DNA of 64,000 nt from Amycolatopsis rifamycinica. GTDB taxonomy: Bacteria > Actinomycetota > Actinomycetes > Mycobacteriales > Pseudonocardiaceae. This document shows positions 1-8,048 of the stretch, piece after piece. The first letter of the stretch is position 1. Each line of letters starts with the position of its first letter. The position numbers and the translations under genes were made by a program. Location: contig NZ_JMQI01000003.1 in the NCBI RefSeq assembly GCF_000695625.1, positions 1-64,000 of the forward strand. Direction: 5' to 3'. The notes beneath the pieces were generated by a model, which saw nothing but the letters and a program-made list of their open reading frames with translations, was not told where the DNA came from and searched no databases.

Positions 1-107
1 CCCGCCCAGTCTCGGCCCAGCCCCCCGCCCGGCCCCCGCCCAGCCCCGGCCCAGCCCTCACCCGGGCCCCGGCCCAGCCCCCATTCGGGCCCCGCCCAGC
101 CCCGGAG
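1..107. repeat. C-rich imperfect tandem repeat
   Basis: This stretch is almost entirely C and G and is built from imperfect copies of CCCGGCCCAGCCC and CCCGCCCAGCCCC, repeated about seven times with small insertions. I see no reading frame with a start and ribosome-binding site. It lies 45 bases upstream of purD and may be the 3' end or spacer of the preceding, unseen gene. Repeats of this kind vary in copy number by slippage. No function is assigned. Confidence 0.6.
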
Positions 108-152
108 ACGGCGCGATGTCCCCCACGAACCCGGCCGGATACGCTGTGCGGC

Positions 153-1427
153 GTGCGCGTACTGGTAATCGGCTCCGGCGCCCGTGAGCATGCACTCGTC
201 CTCGCGGCGTCCGGCGACCCCACCGTCACGGCCCTCGCTTGCGCGCCCGGCAACGCCGGGACCGCCGCCGTCGCCGAGCAGCTCGGCGTCGAAGCCGCCG
301 ATCCTGATGCGGTTGCCGGGCTCGCCAAGAGCTGGCAGGCCGATCTCGTCGTCGTCGGGCCCGAGGTGCCGCTCGTCGCCGGGGTGGCCGATGCCGTGCG
401 CAAGGCCGGGATCGCCTGCTTCGGACCCTCGGCCGCCGCCGCGCGGATCGAAGGGTCGAAGGCCTTCGCGAAGGACGTCATGGCCGCCGCGAACGTGCCG
501 ACCGCTCGGTGCGAGGTGGTCGACAACCCCGCCCGTCTCGATGCCGCGCTCGCCCGGTTCGGGCCGACCTGGGTCGTCAAGGACGACGGGCTGGCCGCCG
601 GCAAGGGTGTCGTCGTCACGCCGGACATCGACGTCGCGCGCAAGCACGCCATCATGCTGCTCGACGGCGGGCACCCGGTCCTCCTCGAGTCCTATTTGGA
701 CGGACCGGAAGCCTCGCTGTTCTGCTTCGTCGACGGCAACACCGTCGTCCCGCTGCTGCCCGCGCAGGACTTCAAGCGCGTCGGCGACGGCGACGCCGGC
801 CCGAACACCGGTGGCATGGGCGCCTACGCGCCGCTGCCGTGGGCGCCCGAAAACCTGGTCGACGAGCTGGTCGAGACGGTCGTCCAGCCGGTCGCCGACG
901 AGCTGGTGAACCGCGGTGCGCCGTTCTCCGGCCTGCTCTACGCCGGCCTCGCGCTGACCTCCGACGGCCCGCAGGTCATCGAGTTCAACTGCCGCTTCGG
1001 CGACCCGGAGACGCAGGTCGTGCTGGCCCTGCTGCGCACGCCGATCGCCGGCCTCATGCACGCCACCGCCACCGGCAAGCTCGCCGAGCACCCGCCGCTG
1101 GAGTGGTCGGGCGGCGCGGCGGTCACCGTCGTCATCGCCGCCGACGGCTACCCGGGCAAGCCGCGGACCGGGGACGTCATCACCGGGGCCGAGCTGGAAG
1201 GCGTCCTGCACGCCGGCACCCGGCGCCGGGACGACGGCGCCGTCGTCTCCTCCGGCGGCCGCGTGCTCTCGGTCGTCGGCACCGGCAAGACGCTCAAGTC
1301 GGCGCGCAAGCACGCGTACGAAACCGTCGGCAAGGTCCACCTCGCGGGCTCCCACCACCGCACGGACATCGCGCTGAAGGCGGCGAACGGCGAGGTCGGC
1401 GCCCCGACGGCGAAACAGCGCGCCTGA
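153..1427 (+). CDS. purD: Phosphoribosylamine-glycine ligase (GARS)
   Basis: Cytosolic ATP-grasp enzyme of de novo purine synthesis that joins phosphoribosylamine and glycine, forming glycinamide ribonucleotide. The 424-residue length is normal for the family. The N-terminal Rossmann region opens with [13 protein letters not shown], followed by [12 protein letters not shown]. The ATP-grasp segment [15 protein letters not shown] is near residue 145, and the metal/ATP site region [12 protein letters not shown] near residue 280. The start is a GTG, and the glycine-rich first strand follows it directly, as in homologues. It stands alone on its strand here, away from the other pur genes further right, so this organism does not keep purD in a single pur operon. 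Confidence 0.97.
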   Translation: MRVLVIGSGAREHALVLAASGDPTVTALACAPGNAGTAAVAEQLGVEAADPDAVAGLAKSWQADLVVVGPEVPLVAGVADAVRKAGIACFGPSAAAARIEGSKAFAKDVMAAANVPTARCEVVDNPARLDAALARFGPTWVVKDDGLAAGKGVVVTPDIDVARKHAIMLLDGGHPVLLESYLDGPEASLFCFVDGNTVVPLLPAQDFKRVGDGDAGPNTGGMGAYAPLPWAPENLVDELVETVVQPVADELVNRGAPFSGLLYAGLALTSDGPQVIEFNCRFGDPETQVVLALLRTPIAGLMHATATGKLAEHPPLEWSGGAAVTVVIAADGYPGKPRTGDVITGAELEGVLHAGTRRRDDGAVVSSGGRVLSVVGTGKTLKSARKHAYETVGKVHLAGSHHRTDIALKAANGEVGAPTAKQRA

Positions 1428-1550
1428 TTCCACGGATCGGGGGAACCGGCCGGGCCCGCTCTTCGTCCAAACTCAGGCTGCTGTCACGTCCGCGTTGGTA
1501 GCCTCGACGGGAGCCGGCCGGTCACTGTCCGTATGACGTCAGGGGAGAGC

Positions 1551-1991
1551 ATGTCAGGACCCTCGTACGACAGCGTTGTTCCGGGGCTTCGCCCCGGGCC
1601 GGGGGCTCCGCCACCCGGACCCTCGTATGACCTCAGCTCAGCCGTCCCCGTGGCGCCGGCGGCCGCGGACGTCCTGGTCCACCCGGACAAGCTCCTCGAC
1701 GTCGCCCGGATCGTCGAAGAGCAGGCCAACGCCCTCGAAGACCAGCTGCTGACCCGGCTCGGGCAGCTGCGGATCGACGCGCCGTCCGCCGACGTGATCA
1801 GCACGCAGTCGATCCAGGCCTGGAACACCCTGATCGCCGACGGCGACCGTTCCTACGCCGGGCAGGTCCGCGAGTACGTCGCCGGCCTCAAGCGCCTGGT
1901 CGAGCAGCTGCGCACAGCCGCGAAGGACTACAAGGTCAGCGAAGAGGAGAAGGCGGCGGTGTTCGGTGACCGCGGCAAGCACGGTGCGTAA
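1551..1991 (+). CDS. WXG100-like helical protein of a type VII substrate island
   Basis: Small protein of about 146 residues. After a Gly/Pro-rich N-terminus (residues 1-30) it is entirely helical and charged, for example 'VHPDKLLDVARIVEEQAN' and 'REYVAGLKRLVEQLRTAA'. This matches the helical-hairpin fold of ESX/WXG100-type proteins, although no clear W-x-G is visible. The ATG at 1551 is chosen over the in-frame ATG at 1533 because AGGGGAG lies 4-10 bases before it. It overlaps the start of the DUF3558 lipoprotein gene, so the two are probably co-transcribed. The N-terminal region contains an inserted palindrome flanked by a duplicated 15-mer (see repeat entry). The exact role is unknown; the ESX assignment rests on helix pattern and neighbours. 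Confidence 0.7.
   Translation: MSGPSYDSVVPGLRPGPGAPPPGPSYDLSSAVPVAPAAADVLVHPDKLLDVARIVEEQANALEDQLLTRLGQLRIDAPSADVISTQSIQAWNTLIADGDRSYAGQVREYVAGLKRLVEQLRTAAKDYKVSEEEKAAVFGDRGKHGA
1557..1631 (+). repeat. In-frame hairpin repeat with 15-bp flanking duplication
   Basis: The 15-mer GGACCCTCGTAYGAC occurs at 1557-1571 and again at 1617-1631, exactly 60 bases apart with one mismatch. Between the copies lie two hairpins: CCGGGGC-TTC-GCCCCGG (1581-1597) and a second, imperfect CCGGG...CCCGG stem (1599-1618). The whole lies inside a reading frame, adds 20 codons in frame, and repeats the residues GPSYD on each side of a Val/Pro/Gly-rich linker. It resembles an insertion of an intergenic hairpin repeat with target duplication, or an in-frame duplication. 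Confidence 0.75.
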
Positions 1992-2574
1992 CGGGATCGC
2001 CGGAAGCGTGCTCGCGATGGCGGCGCTCGCCGGCTGCTCCGCGGGCACCGAAGGCACGCCGTACCCCGTCGAGACGGCCGCCACGGCCGCGTCGCAGAGC
2101 GCCAAGGCCGCCCAGCTGCCGCAACGGCCCGCCGACCTGTCGCTGCAAGGCGTCAACCTGTGCGAGATCTTCCCGCAGGTGCAGCTCGACGCACTCAAGA
2201 TCACCAGCGTCCCGCGCACGGCTCCGGAGCAGGACGGCCCGGTGTGCGTGTTCGACGCCGACGGCGCCGAGCCCGTGCACTCCTACCACGTGCGGGCCGT
2301 GCCGGCGGACCTCGACCAGTGGATCACCGGATCCCGCAAGAAGAACAGCATGACCACCGAGCCGAAGACCATCGGTGGCTACCCGGCGCTGACGAACTAC
2401 CGCGCGGCCGGCGACCCGGCCGACTGCGAGACGCTCGTCGGCGTCGCGAAGGGACAGACGCTGGCCGTCCAGACCTTCGCCATCACCCGCGGCCGGCTCA
2501 CGCGGCCGCAGCTGTGCGACATGTCGGCGCACGCCGCCGACCTGGCGTTGCAGACCCTGAAAGCACGCAACTAG
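1966..2574 (+). CDS. DUF3558-type lipoprotein
   Basis: Predicted exported lipoprotein of about 200 residues. The hydrophobic signal region 'GIAGSVLAMAALAGC' ends in the lipobox LAGC, so Cys is expected to be lipidated. The mature part has two conserved-looking Cys (in NLCEIF and PVCVFD) and two later ones (ADCETL, QLCDMS), typical of DUF3558 proteins found beside actinobacterial ESX genes. The start is uncertain: GTG at 1966 overlaps the upstream gene by 26 bases, and a GTG at 1984 is also possible, leaving a shorter n-region. Molecular function is unknown. Its position between two type VII-like genes suggests an envelope accessory of that system. Confidence 0.8.
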   Translation: MTAASTVRNGIAGSVLAMAALAGCSAGTEGTPYPVETAATAASQSAKAAQLPQRPADLSLQGVNLCEIFPQVQLDALKITSVPRTAPEQDGPVCVFDADGAEPVHSYHVRAVPADLDQWITGSRKKNSMTTEPKTIGGYPALTNYRAAGDPADCETLVGVAKGQTLAVQTFAITRGRLTRPQLCDMSAHAADLALQTLKARN

Positions 2575-2583
2575 GGAGGGCGC

Positions 2584-4191
2584 GTGGAATTCTCCGAGCT
2601 CGCGGCCGGGATCCAGAACCACCGGTTCGACGGCTGGACCAACACCGCGATCGCCGACCAGATCACGCGGATGATCAACGGCGACGGCACCGGCAGCATC
2701 GGCACCGCCGTCGACGCGCTGAAGGCCGTCGCGACCGCGCTCGCCCACACCGACGAGACGCTGCGCGCGCAGCTGCTCGAACTCGGCGTCGAATGGAAGA
2801 GCCAGGCCGGGGGCGCGGCCAGCCAGGTGCTCACCGAGCAGGCCGGCTTCTCCCAGGACGCCACCACGAAGGTCGCGCACGCCGCGGAAATGGTGTTCGA
2901 GCAGGGCGAGGCGTTCAACCGGACGAAGTACAAGCTGCCGGACGCCGAGACGGTCCGGAAGGGCGCGGGCGGCTTCACTCTCACCGACGGCGTGCTGATG
3001 AGCCTCATCGGCTTCGAGACCGACCACGCCCGGCAGGTCGAGGCCGCGAACGACGCCAAGGCCCAGGCGCAGCAGGCACTGAACGAGTACGCGCAGCAGA
3101 GCGGCACGAACCTGCTCTCGACGCAGGCGCTGTCGGACCCGGAGTCGCTGAAGCTGGCCGCCCCCGGCGTCACGACGGGCGTGCTGGACGTCGCCGGCGC
3201 CGCGGTCGCGGTGACGCCGGACGGCGGCGTGAAGCCGGCTTCGGACAAGGTCCGGTCGGTGCGCGTCGAGCCGCCGGTGGTGCAGCCGGTGTCCCACACC
3301 GTGCACGCCGATCCGCCGACCCCGGTCTACGGTGTAGCGGCCCAGCAGCAGCCCGCCCGCTCCGCACCGCGGCAGGCGCCGCGCCAGACCAGCGCCGCCT
3401 CGGCCTCGGCCGGCGCGCCGCCCGTCCAGCACACGACGCCGAGTTCGTCGACGACGCCGTCGGGCGCGAAGCCGCCGGCCTCCCAGCCCGGCCCGGGCTG
3501 GGTCCACACCCCGGGCCACACCCCCGGCCGCGGCCCGGCCGGCGAACAGCCCGGCCGCTTCACCCCCGGCCCGGGTGCCGGGAACCCGGGCGAGCCGTTC
3601 TGCCCGCCGGGTGCGCCCGGCGCGCTGCCGCCCGGCTCGGCCCCGGCGACGGCGCCGATCAAGTCGCTCGGCGGCGGGGGCGGCGGCGCGCCCGGTGGCG
3701 CGACCGGCATCGACAGCTCGGCCGGCCGCGGGCCGGACGGCTTGCTGGCCAAGGGCCGCACGGTCGGCGCGATGCCGCAGGCCCCGCTCCAGCCCGGCCA
3801 GTTCACGGGCGAACGCGGCTTCACGGTGAAGCCCGGCGCGACCCCCGGCGACATCGGCGCGGGCGCGGCGGCGGTCGGCGCCGGCGTGGCAGGCGGCGCG
3901 TTGAGCGGCGACAAAGAGCGTGAGCGGCGCGAGAGGAACCAGCCGAAGGGCCCGGTACGGCCGTTGCCGGTCGGCGAGCTGCCCGAGGAGGAAGCCGTCG
4001 CCCTGCGCAAGTCGGAGCAGATCAGCCCGAAGCAGAAGCCCGGCGAGACGAGGTTCCTGTCCGAGGCGGCCCCGCAGGAGGAGGACGCCGAGCACGTCCG
4101 CCGCTACGGCGTCGACGACCAGGACCTGTTCGCCGACCAGCGGATGGTTTCCCCCGACGTGCTCGGCGACCACGGCCGGGACGGGCGCTGA
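2584..4191 (+). CDS. PPE-like type VII secretion substrate
   Basis: Protein of 535 residues with an N-terminal helical domain (about 1-185) and a long low-complexity Pro/Gly/Ala-rich tail (about 230-440), then a charged C-terminal part. The helical part carries 'LGVEWKSQAGG', a W-x-S-x-A-G arrangement like the WXG turn of PPE/WXG100 proteins, followed by long amphipathic helices. PPE proteins need an EspG chaperone, and an EspG-type gene starts 2 bases after this stop, which supports the call. The start is a GTG with GGAGGGCG just upstream. The tail probably sits in the cell envelope or outside; no enzymatic domain is seen. Whether it is secreted by a distant ESX locus is inference. Confidence 0.8.
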   Translation: MEFSELAAGIQNHRFDGWTNTAIADQITRMINGDGTGSIGTAVDALKAVATALAHTDETLRAQLLELGVEWKSQAGGAASQVLTEQAGFSQDATTKVAHAAEMVFEQGEAFNRTKYKLPDAETVRKGAGGFTLTDGVLMSLIGFETDHARQVEAANDAKAQAQQALNEYAQQSGTNLLSTQALSDPESLKLAAPGVTTGVLDVAGAAVAVTPDGGVKPASDKVRSVRVEPPVVQPVSHTVHADPPTPVYGVAAQQQPARSAPRQAPRQTSAASASAGAPPVQHTTPSSSTTPSGAKPPASQPGPGWVHTPGHTPGRGPAGEQPGRFTPGPGAGNPGEPFCPPGAPGALPPGSAPATAPIKSLGGGGGGAPGGATGIDSSAGRGPDGLLAKGRTVGAMPQAPLQPGQFTGERGFTVKPGATPGDIGAGAAAVGAGVAGGALSGDKERERRERNQPKGPVRPLPVGELPEEEAVALRKSEQISPKQKPGETRFLSEAAPQEEDAEHVRRYGVDDQDLFADQRMVSPDVLGDHGRDGR

Positions 4192-4193
4192 CC

Positions 4194-4952
4194 GTGTCGC
4201 TCGTCCTGTCGGCCCTGGAGTTCGACGTGCTCTGGGAGTCCTTCGATCTGCCCCGTCGGCACGTCGCGCTGGACGTGCCGAGCGAGGGAACCACCCGCAC
4301 CGAGCGGCTCGAGCTGGTCGAGTCGGCCTGGGCGTCGCTGAGCGAGCGGCGCCTGGCCCGCAACCGGCGGGTGTCCGGCGAGCTCGCCGACCTGCTGCAC
4401 CTGCTGGCGCGCCCGCAGTCCGCGATCGACGTGTGGGTGTGGGCGGAACGCGAGATCCGCGGCCGCGCGGTCAGCCTGCGCGGCCAGGCGGTGCTGGCGG
4501 TGGTGGACAACGGCGAGGTCTGGCTCATCCCGGCCACCGAGGACGGCCTGGCGGAAGCGGCGGTCTCGGTGGCCGGCGACCTGGGCCCGGGCATCGGCCA
4601 GACGGTCAGCCTGCCCTACGACGTCGTGAAAGCCGCCGACGCGGCGGCGAAGGGCGACGCGAAGGCACTGGTCACGGCGCTGGAAGACCGCGGGATCCCG
4701 TTGTTCCAGGCCCAGGAGCTCTCGGGCATGCTGCTCGGCCAGGAGGCCCGCGGCCAGTTCGGCGCGGAACGCACCTCGCGCGACGGCGTGGTGCACCGCG
4801 CGGACCGGGTGGTGGCGTTCTTCGACACGGACGCGGGCCGCTACCTGTTCCAAGTGGGCCGCGACGGCGACGGCCGCGAGTGGGCCACGGTCACCCCGGC
4901 AGACAACGCCCTGCTCGCGACCCGGATCCGCGAACTGGTGGCGGAGGCCTGA
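4194..4952 (+). CDS. ESX secretion-associated protein, EspG family
   Basis: Cytosolic protein of 252 residues resembling EspG chaperones, which bind PE/PPE-type substrates and deliver them to the type VII machine. The opening 'LSALEFDVLWESFDLPRRHVAL' and the later 'DRVVAFFDTDAGRYLF' are typical of actinobacterial EspG-like proteins, and the length fits. The GTG start is two bases after the stop of the PPE-like gene, so translation is probably coupled and the pair is likely a substrate and its dedicated chaperone. No eccB/C/D/E or mycP gene is in view, so the machine must be encoded elsewhere. Confidence 0.88.
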   Translation: MSLVLSALEFDVLWESFDLPRRHVALDVPSEGTTRTERLELVESAWASLSERRLARNRRVSGELADLLHLLARPQSAIDVWVWAEREIRGRAVSLRGQAVLAVVDNGEVWLIPATEDGLAEAAVSVAGDLGPGIGQTVSLPYDVVKAADAAAKGDAKALVTALEDRGIPLFQAQELSGMLLGQEARGQFGAERTSRDGVVHRADRVVAFFDTDAGRYLFQVGRDGDGREWATVTPADNALLATRIRELVAEA

Positions 4953-5085
4953 TCCCCGCCGGGTGGAAGTTGACCGGGAACCGTACGCGCGCTCCTCGGG
5001 AAGTCATAAAGTAAGCGCGGGAACCGTCCTGGTCATGACGACGTCTGAGCAGGCGGAGACAAGTTTCCGAAGGGGATGACGAACC

Positions 5086-5397
5086 GTGCCTGTCTACGAC
5101 CCGGAGTCGATGGCCATCGCGGCCCGCCAGGTGGAGAAGCTGAAGGACGAGTTCGAGAAGTCCAAGCAGAAGGTCACCGGTCTGGACCACGAGAAGGAAA
5201 GCCCCTTCGGCGGCATGGACTCCACCGGCGACGCGCACGGCGCGGTCGGCAAGTTCAAGGACGGCGTGCACAACCAGTTCGACGCCGCGGGCAAGCACAT
5301 GGAGGCGCTCGGGTTCGCCATGCGCAAGGCCGCCGGCCTGATCGCCGAAACCGACCAGGTCGGCGCGAGCGACCTGAAACTGCACGTCGACAAGTGA
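5086..5397 (+). CDS. Type VII secretion target-like protein (EspC/DUF2580-like)
   Basis: Protein of 103 residues, mostly charged helix ('RQVEKLKDEFEKSKQK', 'HMEALGFAMRKAAGLIAETDQ') with a Gly-containing turn in the middle (SPFGGMDSTGDAHG). This is the size and helix-turn-helix pattern of small type VII targets. It has no W-x-G, so the EspC/DUF2580-like label rests on size, helix content and neighbours. The GTG start follows a GAAGGGG ribosome-binding site at about 5070. The gene ends 16 bases before the transglycosylase gene, so both are probably one transcript and possible heterodimer partners. Confidence 0.72.
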   Translation: MPVYDPESMAIAARQVEKLKDEFEKSKQKVTGLDHEKESPFGGMDSTGDAHGAVGKFKDGVHNQFDAAGKHMEALGFAMRKAAGLIAETDQVGASDLKLHVDK

Positions 5398-5413
5398 GCC
5401 TGGGGGCACCAGA

Positions 5414-6559
5414 GTGGGATTGAACGCGGTCGGCGCCGGAACGCCGGACAATTGGGACGCCTTCATGAAGAAGGTCGACCAGGTCGAAAAGGTCGATTTG
5501 GGAAAAATCACCGCGGCGGCCGCGCAATTCCGCGAGGCGGGCAAGAACGCCGGTGACCACAACGCCTCCCTGAAGAGCTCCACCGACGCACTCGACGCAC
5601 AGGTGTGGGCCGGTCCCGCGGCCGACGAGTTCTTCAGGTACGTCCGCCAGGTCCGCGACGCCGGGACCAAGGTGCAGACCCACCTCGAGGACGTCGCCAA
5701 GGACCTCGACGACCTCGCGAAGTCCCTCGAACAGATCAAGAAGAACGTCGGGGACAAGCAGCTCGCCGCGGAAAAGGCGGTCAACGAGCGCAACGCCACG
5801 GCCGAAACCCAGATCAACAACGCGCTGGCCGCGGCGAAGAAGGCCCACGACGAAGGCAAGCCGGGCCCCAGCCCCAGCGCCGACGAGATCCTGGCCACCG
5901 CGAAGACCGACATCCACAACATCACGGCCGGCTTCGACGGCGACGTCACCGGCCTGCAGACCCAGGCCGACACGGCGATCAAGGCGTCGCAGAAGCTGAT
6001 GTCCCAGCAGATCGAGGGCGGCTACGACCAGGTCCCGCTGCCGAGCAGTTCGGCGTCGGCCCCCAAGAGCACCGGCGGCATCCACAGCAACGGCTCCTCC
6101 CACCACGGCGGCGGAGGCGGCGGCGGTGGTGGTGGGGGCGGCGGAGGTGGCGGTGGCGGCGGCCTCGGCCCGAGCGGCGGCCCGCCTTCCTCGCCGCCGC
6201 CGGGGAACGTCCAGCAGTGGATCCAGGAGGCCATGAAGGCGCTCCAGGCCGCCGGTATCCCGGTGACGGACGCGGACATCCCGAAGATCTGGGCGATCAT
6301 CCAGCACGAATCCGGCGGAAACCCCAACGCCATCAACAACTGGGATTCGAACGCCGCCGCCGGGCACCCGTCCAAGGGGCTCATGCAGTGCATCGACTCC
6401 ACGTTCAACGCCCACAAGCTCCCCGGGCACGACAACATCTACAACCCGGTCGACAACATCATCGCCGGCGTGCGGTACTCCTTCGACCGGTACGGCAGCC
6501 TCGACAACGTCCCGGGCATCAAGGCCATGGCCCACGGGGGTGCCTACCGCGGCTACTAG
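5414..6559 (+). CDS. WXG-type protein fused to a lytic transglycosylase domain
   Basis: Protein of 381 residues without a Sec signal peptide. Residues about 1-200 form a WXG100-like helical domain, with W65-A-G67 in 'AQVWAGPAADEF'. A run of 19 glycines (about 232-250) and a Pro-rich linker follow. The C-terminal domain (about 270-381) is SLT-type lytic transglycosylase: 'IWAIIQHESGGNPNAIN' places the likely catalytic Glu near 299, then 'SKGLMQC' and a closing 'YGSLDNVPGIKAM'. Expected activity is cleavage of the glycan strands of peptidoglycan. Domain order and lack of Sec signal suggest export by type VII secretion, either for wall remodelling or as an effector. The GTG start lies just behind a GGGGG-rich site. 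Confidence 0.88.
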   Translation: MGLNAVGAGTPDNWDAFMKKVDQVEKVDLGKITAAAAQFREAGKNAGDHNASLKSSTDALDAQVWAGPAADEFFRYVRQVRDAGTKVQTHLEDVAKDLDDLAKSLEQIKKNVGDKQLAAEKAVNERNATAETQINNALAAAKKAHDEGKPGPSPSADEILATAKTDIHNITAGFDGDVTGLQTQADTAIKASQKLMSQQIEGGYDQVPLPSSSASAPKSTGGIHSNGSSHHGGGGGGGGGGGGGGGGGGGLGPSGGPPSSPPPGNVQQWIQEAMKALQAAGIPVTDADIPKIWAIIQHESGGNPNAINNWDSNAAAGHPSKGLMQCIDSTFNAHKLPGHDNIYNPVDNIIAGVRYSFDRYGSLDNVPGIKAMAHGGAYRGY

Positions 6560-6568
6560 CCTGGCCCC

Positions 6569-7750
6569 ATGGCCGACCTCGGAGCATTCGCCGGGCCCGC
6601 GCTGCGGGCCGGCGTGCCGCCCTTCCACGTCATGGACGTCCTCTCCGCGGCCGGGGCCCGGCAGCGCAGTCACGGTGATCTCGTGTCGCTCGCGGCCGGG
6701 CAGCCGTCCGCGCCCGCGCCGAAGCCCGTGCTCGAGGCCGCCCAAGAGGCGCTCCAGCAGAGCACCCTCGGCTACACCGAACAGCTCGGCATCCCCGAAC
6801 TGCGCGAGGCCGTGGCCGGGCACTACCGGCAGCGGTACGACGTCGACGTCCAGGCGCACGACGTCGTCCTGACCACCGGGTCGTCCGGTGGCTTCCTGCT
6901 CGCCTTCCTCAGCGCCTTCGATCCCGGCGCCAAGGTCGCGATGGCGCGGCCCGGTTACCCCGCCTACCGCAACCTGCTCTCCGTCCTGGGCTGCGAGGTC
7001 GTCGAGTTCGCCACCACCGCCGAGACGAACTTCCAGCCCACGGTGGCCCTGCTCGACGAGCTCGGCCCGATCGACGGCCTGATCGTCGCCAGCCCGAGCA
7101 ACCCCACCGGCACCGTGCTGCCGCCCGGGGAACTGGCCGCCATCACCGGGTGGTGCTCGTCGCACGGCGTCCAGCTGATCAGCGACGAGATCTACCACGG
7201 CATCTCCTACGGCGCCGAGCTCGACTGCGCGTGGCAGTACGGCCGGGAGCCGATCGTGCTCGGCAGCTTCTCGAAGTACTTCGCGATGACAGGCTGGCGG
7301 CTCGGCTGGATGCTCGCCCCACAGCGGCTGCACCGCGCGATCGACGTCCTGACCGGCAACTTCACCATCTGCCCGCCCGCGGTGTCGCAGTACGCGGCCC
7401 TCGCCGCCTTCACGCCCGAGGCGTACGCGGAAGCCGACGCGCACGTCGAGCGGTACCGCGCCAACCGTGATCGCCTCTTCGCCGGTCTCCAGCGCATCGG
7501 CCTCGACAAGCTCGCTCCCGCCGACGGCGCCTTCTACGCCTACGCCGACGTCAGCGCCTACACCCAGGACAGCCTGAGCTGGTGCCAGCGGTTGCTCGCC
7601 GACACCGGGCTCGCCATCACCCCCGGCGTCGACTTCGACCCGGTCGACGGCGGCAAGTACGTCCGGTTCTCCTTCGCCGGCAGCGCCGAGGACATCGACG
7701 AAGGGGTCCGGCGGCTGGGAGCCTGGCTGGCCAGGGGGAACCCTGAATAA
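6569..7750 (+). CDS. Class I/II pyridoxal-phosphate aminotransferase
   Basis: Fold-type I PLP enzyme of 393 residues, cytosolic. Visible motifs: 'SLAAGQPSAPAP' near residue 46, 'SPSNPTGTVLPPGEL' (the Asn that contacts PLP) near 178, 'ISDEIYHGISY', and the PLP-lysine segment 'GSFSKYFAMTGWRLGW' near 236. The C-terminal Arg that binds the substrate carboxylate is in 'KYVRFSFAGS'. It resembles aspartate/branched-chain-type aminotransferases; the exact amino acid cannot be read from sequence. It starts 10 bases after the transglycosylase stop but is functionally unrelated, so co-transcription may be incidental. Confidence 0.92.
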   Translation: MADLGAFAGPALRAGVPPFHVMDVLSAAGARQRSHGDLVSLAAGQPSAPAPKPVLEAAQEALQQSTLGYTEQLGIPELREAVAGHYRQRYDVDVQAHDVVLTTGSSGGFLLAFLSAFDPGAKVAMARPGYPAYRNLLSVLGCEVVEFATTAETNFQPTVALLDELGPIDGLIVASPSNPTGTVLPPGELAAITGWCSSHGVQLISDEIYHGISYGAELDCAWQYGREPIVLGSFSKYFAMTGWRLGWMLAPQRLHRAIDVLTGNFTICPPAVSQYAALAAFTPEAYAEADAHVERYRANRDRLFAGLQRIGLDKLAPADGAFYAYADVSAYTQDSLSWCQRLLADTGLAITPGVDFDPVDGGKYVRFSFAGSAEDIDEGVRRLGAWLARGNPE

Positions 7751-7855
7751 ACCCCGAACGTTGCCCTTCGGAGGGGAGTTTCGCCGCGCCAGGTGGCACT
7801 GTGGGGTTATCGAGTCATCGGGCCGGCGGGGCCACGGGGAAACATCGGAGGAACC

Positions 7856-8047
7856 ATGTTCTGGAAGATCGTCGGCGGCCTGATCATCGCCTGGGTGGCG
7901 TTCATGGTGCTGGGCGCCGTGATCGGCTTCGTGTTCAAGGCCGTCCTGTGGATCGCCATCATCGGTGGCATCGCCTTCCTCGGCGCGGCCGGCTACAAGG
8001 CGCTCACCAGCGGCAAGAAGGACCCCCGGCGGATCAACCGCTACTGA
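7856..8047 (+). CDS. Small two-helix membrane protein
   Basis: Predicted membrane protein of 63 residues consisting of two hydrophobic stretches ('IVGGLIIAWVAFMVLGAVIGFVF' and 'AVLWIAIIGGIAFLGAAG') and a basic tail ending KKDPRRINRY. The ATG at 7856 is preceded by GGAGGAA at the right distance, which rules out the longer reading frame. Similar small proteins occur widely in actinobacteria, with unknown function. The stop is one base before the convergent methyltransferase stop. Confidence 0.82.
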   Translation: MFWKIVGGLIIAWVAFMVLGAVIGFVFKAVLWIAIIGGIAFLGAAGYKALTSGKKDPRRINRY

Positions 8048-8048
8048 G

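Noticed and set aside
1480..1510. A fifth PafBC-type promoter before the WXG-like gene
   Set aside because: CTGTCACGT followed by TAGCCT has the wrong spacing (nine bases) and lacks the RGTG part and the GAAACCGGGGG extension.
1936..4173. Long minus-strand open frame of 745 codons
   Set aside because: It is a shadow of the DUF3558, PPE-like and EspG genes. Its translation is Arg/Gly/Val-rich without motifs, which is common opposite high-GC genes.
7751..7800. Terminator CCCT-TCGG-AGGG after the aminotransferase
   Set aside because: The stem is only 4 bp and has no extension; too weak to call.
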